Source: Micromonospora rubida (GTDB taxonomy: Bacteria; Actinomycetota; Actinomycetes; Mycobacteriales; Micromonosporaceae). Taken from it: DNA of 64,000 nucleotides. Numbering within the stretch: position 1 is the first letter of the stretch; each line of letters begins with the position of its first letter. Below the pieces are notes generated by a model that made no database searches, was not told where the DNA came from, and saw only the letters and a list, made by a program, of their open reading frames with translations. The stretch covers positions 542,629 to 606,628 of the forward strand of contig NZ_JAAALO010000004.1 in NCBI RefSeq assembly GCF_009908295.1, given 5' to 3'. Made by a program: the position numbers and the translations under genes. This document shows positions 60,255 through 64,000 of this stretch, piece after piece.

Positions 60255-60434
60255 TCAGTCGCCGCTGCGGACGTGGGCGATCCAGTAGCTGAGGTCGGAG
60301 TGGTGCTCCGTGAGGACGACCGGCTCGCCGCAGGCTTCCTCGATCAGTTTGACCGCCTCGTCCAGGTGCGCAGGCTGATGATCCCAGTCGTCGTCCACGA
60401 ACAGGTGCAGGCCGCCCCCGCCGAACCCGCCCAT
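60255..60434 (-). CDS. Small hypothetical protein, possible remnant
   Basis: 59 residues from ATG 60434 with only a weak GGAA ribosome site. After a Gly-rich start, HLFVDDDWDHQPAHLDEAVK and ACGEPVVLTEHHSDLSYWI read like a real acidic protein rather than random sequence. No family recognised. It may be the end of a larger protein whose 5' part was lost, since the flanks are repeats. Confidence 0.45.
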   Translation of the reverse strand: MGGFGGGGLHLFVDDDWDHQPAHLDEAVKLIEEACGEPVVLTEHHSDLSYWIAHVRSGD

Positions 60435-60469
60435 ATTCCGGGAACCCCGTTCCGCTAACTAGGATGACC

Positions 60470-60523
60470 GGAGATCTTGGAAGATTTCGGCCCCTCCAGG
60501 GGCCATTTCCTGCCAAGATCTCC
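60470..60523. repeat. 54-bp composite palindrome
   Basis: Perfect outer arms GGAGATCTTGG (60470-60480) and CCAAGATCTCC (60513-60523); perfect inner arms GGCCCCT/AGGGGCC (60489-60495, 60498-60504). The middle eight bases on each side do not pair. Either a REP/MITE-end element or a terminator. Confidence 0.75.
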
Positions 60524-60750
60524 CACACCTCAGTCGTGAATCGGCCCGGCGTCGGAGAATGGCGTTCCTGGTTGGGGTGCGCGGCACGATGGCCCGGGCC
60601 GCGGTTCGAGAACTTGATGACCTTCAGAAAGGGTCCTGTCTGCGCTGCTTTCACCAGCAAGGGCGTGCCTCCGCCGGTTCTCGCGCAGCCGGGACAGAAC
60701 CGTTCCGCCGGCCGGCGATCTTCATCGATCCGGGGCCGAGGACGACCACC
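60524..60750. other. Non-coding-looking spacer
   Basis: Open frames exist on both strands but none has a ribosome site or a recognisable family. GC content is lower than in flanking genes. Together with the palindrome at 60470 and the broken genes after it, this looks like decayed or element-derived sequence. Confidence 0.4.
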
Positions 60751-60928
60751 CCTGAGCTGTCCGGCGTGACCTGGCGCAAGTCCACCCGCAGCGGCCCACA
60801 CGCCAACTCCGTGGAGGTGACCCCGCTGACCGAGGCGGTCGCCGTACGCGAGAAGGATCCGATGCTGGCCTTCGCCCCCGTCCTGGGCCGCCTTCGTCGG
60901 CGTACCGACTCGGCGCCTGACCGCCCGG
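60751..60928 (+). pseudogene. Frameshifted DUF397 remnant
   Basis: LSGVTWRKSTRSGPHANSVEV and AVAVREKDPMLAFAP match DUF397 (20-residue core VTWRKSTRSGPHANSVEV). Then the frame changes: the expected SWAAFVGV continues in the next frame from about 60881. One base has been lost or gained near 60873-60882. No regulator partner is adjacent. Confidence 0.7.
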
Positions 60929-60930
60929 TG

Positions 60931-61026
60931 GGGCCGGTCCGGACGACGCAGGCCGGTTGTGCGGGCCGGTTCGGACGGCGCAGGCTGGCTGTGCGGGCCG
61001 GTTCGGACGATTCAGGCCGGCAGCGC
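60931..61026. repeat. Three-copy 32-bp tandem repeat
   Basis: Units beginning GGGCCGGT(C/T)CGGACG start at 60931, 60963 and 60995. They diverge in the last third. No coding role is apparent. Confidence 0.75.
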
Positions 61027-61041
61027 GCTGGGCGGTTGCGC

Positions 61042-61415
61042 TCAGGCCAGCAGTGGGGTGAGCAGCCGTGCCGGGTCCACGGTGCCGGGCCGGTCGCTCA
61101 CCTGGCCGTCCCCCAGCTCGATCACCCGCCACTCCCCGTCGTTCGTCCCAGTGGTGCTTCATCGACTTGCAGTAGTCGCGGAGCACGGCCGGGCCGTCGC
61201 CCAGCGCGACGCGGGCCCGGTCGAACGCGTCCCGCCCGGCCCCCACGGTCCACGTCGTGGCCGGCGTCACGGGCTTCAGGGCCGCGTACCAGCCGGGGAG
61301 TTCGTGCGCCCGCCGGTAGTGCTCGGCGCTGGTGCGCAGCGTGACGCCCCGCGCGGCCAGCGCGTCCGCGAAGGCGGCGGGGCCGGAGCGGGTCGGCGGG
61401 TACGAGCAGCAACAT
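61042..61415 (-). pseudogene. Decayed ATP-grasp family gene
   Basis: Three pieces of one actinomycete ATP-grasp (DUF4343-like) family lie in order but in different frames: MLLLVPADPLRPRR at 61415; ALAARGVTLRTSAEHYRRAH, YAALKPVTPATTWTVG and VLRDYCKSMKHHWDE in a second frame; and GEWRVIELGDGQVSDRP with PARLLTPLLA to the TGA at 61042. The protein normally has about 250 or more residues, so both the N-terminal and central segments are deleted and the gene is dead. Confidence 0.75.
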
Positions 61416-61453
61416 CCCGCCATCCTCCCCGAGCCCAGCCGCCCGGGTGGGCG

Positions 61454-62218
61454 TCAGCTCGGGGCCTTGACCTGGCCGTCGAAGGCGATGCTGCGCCACA
61501 GGTCGAACTGGCGGTCGTTGCCGACCAGGGGGTTGCCGACCAGCGCGACGGCGGCGTGCACCTCCTCGTCGTTGCGGAGCCCCCGGAAGTAGCCGGGGCC
61601 GACCAGGGCGATGCCCCGGCCGGGTGACTGGATCAGCTTCATGTCGTTCTCCGTGAGGTCGAGGGGCGGGTTGCCGGTGAGCTGGCGGGCCACGTCGGCG
61701 CGCATCGAGTCGAGGTCGACGAAGGAGGGGTCGATCTTGCCGCTGGTGCTGGTCTCCCGGTGGCCCCGGGCGTGGCTGGCATCCCGGCCGAGCCGCCGCA
61801 GCACGGCGGCGGTCGCGAGCACCGAGGCGGCGTACTGCGCGTTGGTCATGGCCTGGTTGACCCCGTTGTAGTCGATCTCCCAACCGACCATCAGGGTGTT
61901 GCCGTCGCCGGCCGGGATCGGGCCGCTGCCCCGGCTGACGCCGGCGTGGTTGGCCCGTCCGCCCGAGATGACGTGGAAGACGCCGTTGTGGTCGACCAGC
62001 GCCTGACAGAGCGGGCCGGGCAGGTCGGACCGGCCGTTGACGCAGATGTTCAGGGCGGGGTGCGGGTTGGCGGCGCTGGAGGTGGCTGCGGTGTGGTGCC
62101 AGAGCACGCCGATCGGGGCGAACGAGCTGCCGGCGACCCGGCCGAGCCAGTCGCCGTGTTCGACCACTGTGACGCCGGCGCCGCGGAGCACGTCGGCGAG
62201 CCAGGGGATGGTGGCCAT
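61454..62218 (-). CDS. N-acetylmuramoyl-L-alanine amidase (Amidase_2-like)
   Basis: 254 residues from ATG 62218, one-base overlap with the preceding small gene. The zinc-amidase domain shows IGVLWHHTAAT, ALVDHNGVFHVISGGRANHAG, VGWEIDYNG and ARGHRETSTSGKIDPS with the expected His and Asp ligands (each quote is shorter than 21). About 60 C-terminal residues hold a further unrecognised region. There is no signal peptide of its own, which is odd for a wall enzyme; the small exported protein upstream may once have been its leader. Confidence 0.85.
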   Translation of the reverse strand: MATIPWLADVLRGAGVTVVEHGDWLGRVAGSSFAPIGVLWHHTAATSSAANPHPALNICVNGRSDLPGPLCQALVDHNGVFHVISGGRANHAGVSRGSGPIPAGDGNTLMVGWEIDYNGVNQAMTNAQYAASVLATAAVLRRLGRDASHARGHRETSTSGKIDPSFVDLDSMRADVARQLTGNPPLDLTENDMKLIQSPGRGIALVGPGYFRGLRNDEEVHAAVALVGNPLVGNDRQFDLWRSIAFDGQVKAPS

Positions 62219-62400
62219 CAGGGCCCCAGCAGATCGGCGAGGCACTCCGGCGCGGGATCGGCCGCGCTGGCCTGGGTGGCCGCGCTGGCGGGCTGGGCCG
62301 TCGTGGCGAGGAGCAGGCCGCCGGCCACCAGCGGGACCAGCCCGACGAGGGTGCGCCGCCGGACCGGGTTCTTCGGAGGAGATGGGGGCTCATTGATCAT
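62218..62400 (-). CDS. Small exported protein with Tat-like leader
   Basis: 60 residues from ATG 62400. Basic NPVRRRTLVGLV, then a hydrophobic core and A-x-A site (QPASAATQ) near residue 41, leaving a mature piece of about 20 residues (ending ECLADLLGP). The RR-containing leader is twin-arginine-like. Its TGA overlaps the amidase ATG. Either a real small secreted peptide or a leader split from the amidase by a frameshift or stop. Confidence 0.55.
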   Translation of the reverse strand: MINEPPSPPKNPVRRRTLVGLVPLVAGGLLLATTAQPASAATQASAADPAPECLADLLGP

Positions 62401-62613
62401 GAAAGAATAGTAGAACTTCTATGCGTTGCCGGTAGCCCCGATCGCCCCCAGTCCTGCCCCCTACAGACCTTGGACAGGTCGCGTCCGCTGCTGACGGAAA
62501 CCGTCCACGATCTGAGCGAGGGCTTGTGGGGGTGGGGAGATGGGGGATGGGTCACGGTCCGGCGCACCACTGAAGGCCCGGATGGGGGTCGGCGTACCCT
62601 CGGAGGGGTGACG

Positions 62614-63798
62614 GTGAGCCGGGAGATCGACGACATCCTGCAGCGCGGCGCGGACGGCGGGCGGATCACGCCCGAGGAGGCCCTGCTGATCTACACCGAG
62701 GCGCCGTTCCACGCCCTCGGCGAGGCGGCCGACGCGGTGCGTCGGCGGCGCTACCCCGACGGCATCGTCACCTACCTGATCGATCGCAACATCAACTACA
62801 CGAACGTCTGCGTGACGGCGTGCAAGTTCTGCGCCTTCTACCGCGCCCCCAAGCACAAGGAGGGGTGGACCCACCCGACCGAGGAGATCCTGCGCCGCTG
62901 CGGCGAGGCGGTCGAGCTGGGCGCCACCCAGGTCATGCTCCAGGGCGGCCACCACCCCGACTACGGCGTGGAGTACTACGAGGAGCTGTTCTCCTCGGTG
63001 AAGAAGGCGTACCCGCAGCTCGCCATCCACTCGATCGGGCCGAGCGAGATCCTGCACATGGCCAAGGTCTCCGGCGTCAGCCTCGACGAGGCCATCGCCC
63101 GGATCAAGGTGGCCGGGCTGGACTCGATCGCCGGCGCCGGCGCCGAGATGCTGCCGGACCGGCCGCGCAAGGCCATCGCGCCGCTCAAGGAGTCCGGCGC
63201 GCGCTGGCTTGAGGTCATGGAGCTGGCCCACCGGCAGGGCCTGGAGTCGACCGCGACGATGATGATGGGCACCGGCGAGACCAACGCCGAGCGGATCGAG
63301 CACCTGCGGATGATCCGCGACGTGCAGGACCGCACGGGCGGGTTCCGGGCGTTCATCCCGTGGACGTACCAGCCGGAGAACAACCACCTCAAGGGCCGCA
63401 CGCAGGCCACCACGCTGGAATACCTGCGGCTGGTCGCGGTGGCCCGGCTGTTCTTCGAGACCGTCCCGCACCTCCAGGCGTCCTGGCTGACCACCGGCAA
63501 GGACGTCGGCCAGCTCGCCCTGCACATGGGGGTGGACGACCTCGGCTCGATCATGCTGGAGGAGAACGTCATCTCCTCGGCCGGCGCCCGGCACCGCTCC
63601 AACCTGCACGAGCTGATCGGCATGATCCGCTCGGCCGACCGCATCCCGGCCCAGCGGGACACCCTCTACCGCCGGCTCGCGGTGCACCACACCCCGGCCG
63701 ACGACCCGACCGACGACCGGGTGGTCTCGCACTTCTCGTCGATCGCCATGCCGGGCGGCGGGGCGGGCCGGCCGCTGCCGCTGGTCGAGGTCAACTGA
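62614..63798 (+). CDS. mqnC: Cyclic dehypoxanthinylfutalosine synthase (radical SAM)
   Basis: 394 residues from GTG 62614; GTG 62608 is possible, and GGAGG lies just ahead of both. The frame is open to 62470, but the extension is not protein-like. Radical-SAM motif CVTACKFC in NVCVTACKFCAFYRAPKHK near 60; VMLQGGHHPDYG, LDSIAGAGAEML and FIPWTYQPENN are MqnC boxes. It cyclises dehypoxanthinyl futalosine. The stop codon is the first base triplet of a 27-bp tandem repeat. Confidence 0.95.
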   Translation: MSREIDDILQRGADGGRITPEEALLIYTEAPFHALGEAADAVRRRRYPDGIVTYLIDRNINYTNVCVTACKFCAFYRAPKHKEGWTHPTEEILRRCGEAVELGATQVMLQGGHHPDYGVEYYEELFSSVKKAYPQLAIHSIGPSEILHMAKVSGVSLDEAIARIKVAGLDSIAGAGAEMLPDRPRKAIAPLKESGARWLEVMELAHRQGLESTATMMMGTGETNAERIEHLRMIRDVQDRTGGFRAFIPWTYQPENNHLKGRTQATTLEYLRLVAVARLFFETVPHLQASWLTTGKDVGQLALHMGVDDLGSIMLEENVISSAGARHRSNLHELIGMIRSADRIPAQRDTLYRRLAVHHTPADDPTDDRVVSHFSSIAMPGGGAGRPLPLVEVN

Positions 63799-63903
63799 CC
63801 CACCGCGCACCGACGGGCACTCTGACCCACCGCGCACCGACGGGCACTCTGACCCACCGCGCACCGACGGGCACTCTGACCCACCGCGCACCGGCGGACA
63901 CGC
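63796..63903. repeat. 27-bp tandem repeat starting at the mqnC stop codon
   Basis: Four units begin TGACCCACCGCGCACCG at 63796, 63823, 63850 and 63877; the first three are identical and the last has three changes. Each unit is nine codons long and restates an in-frame TGA, giving mqnC four successive in-frame stops. The remaining bases to 64000 show no gene. Confidence 0.95.
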
Positions 63904-64000
63904 TGGGCGAGCGCTCACCGGCCGGTCGGCCGGTGAGCCGATCGGCGGTCCGGACAGTTCTGCTCGGCCTGTCGGACCTGGTGTGCGTCTAGTCGTCCGA

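Noticed and set aside
62470..62613. N-terminal extension of MqnC to 62470
   Set aside because: The added residues are Trp/Gly/Thr-rich with no family match, and GGAGG immediately before GTG 62608/62614 marks the start.
63796..63903. 27-bp repeats as a CRISPR array
   Set aside because: No unique spacers; it is a simple tandem repeat.
63360..63992. Frame containing repeated THRAPTGTL units at the window end
   Set aside because: It begins inside mqnC in another frame and consists of the 27-bp repeat; no start signal or family.

Overview
The window is very GC-rich with strong third-position GC, frequent GTG starts and 1-4 base gene overlaps. It carries actinobacterial hallmarks: a BldC-type regulator, DUF397/DUF5753 remnants, futalosine-route menaquinone genes and WXG100-type secretion genes. 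The gene content and the short GGAAGGGCCCCTT intergenic repeats suggest Micromonosporaceae, probably Micromonospora; this is inference. No rRNA, tRNA, integrase, transposase or CRISPR array was seen. It reads as chromosomal core with small decayed patches.

Layout. 1-3.0 kb: 3' part of a large hybrid histidine kinase coupled to a response regulator. 3.0-7.0 kb: GNAT enzyme; GbsR/MarR-type repressor divergent from a drug-export-like ABC pair; STAS protein. 7.2-13.3 kb: hemL, a histidine phosphatase, then a chain of overlapping System II cytochrome c maturation genes (TlpA lipoprotein, CcdA, ResB, CcsB). 13.4-17.6 kb: FUSC-type membrane protein, MarR regulator divergent from an AhpD-like protein across a tandem operator, a decayed DUF5753/DUF397 locus and an alpha/beta hydrolase. 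17.7-33.4 kb: main menaquinone block, with UbiD-like mqnL, UbiA-like mqnP and UbiX-like mqnM interrupted by an oppositely oriented class I terpene cyclase gene, then bldC, an AsnC regulator, an SDR enzyme, a Cds1-like enzyme, a DEAD-box helicase with a repetitive tail, a proline-rich tail-anchored protein, an NlpC/P60 endopeptidase and mqnE.

33.4-41.3 kb: two secreted peptidases (C39-like and M14), a cobalamin riboswitch with a hairpin that occludes the ribosome binding site of btuF, the btuFCD importer, and a TetR regulator/hydrolase pair with two matching palindromic operators. 41.3-48.7 kb: VOC protein, an ABC-2 exporter, a type VII-secretion-associated cluster whose WXG gene carries an in-frame TAG, and an ABC/DUF6297 pair. 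48.7-56.0 kb: HelD-like helicase, ArsR regulator with MFS transporter, mqnA, and two coupled serine hydrolase paralogues. 56.4-60.0 kb: paaABCDE, the phenylacetyl-CoA epoxidase operon. 60.0-62.4 kb: a degenerate stretch with repeats, a frameshifted DUF397 remnant, a decayed ATP-grasp gene and an amidase with a small exported protein. 62.6-63.8 kb: mqnC, followed by a 27-bp tandem repeat.

How the genes fit together. MqnA (chorismate dehydratase), MqnE (aminofutalosine synthase), MqnC (cyclic dehypoxanthinylfutalosine synthase) and the late enzymes MqnP, MqnL and MqnM are all here in scattered loci; MqnB and MqnD are not. With hemL and cytochrome c maturation the window is rich in respiratory-chain supply functions. 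The most interesting items are the terpene cyclase inside the quinone-tail cluster, the interrupted WXG gene, the RBS-masking riboswitch platform, several clear palindromic operators, and repeat elements that touch or supply stop codons.
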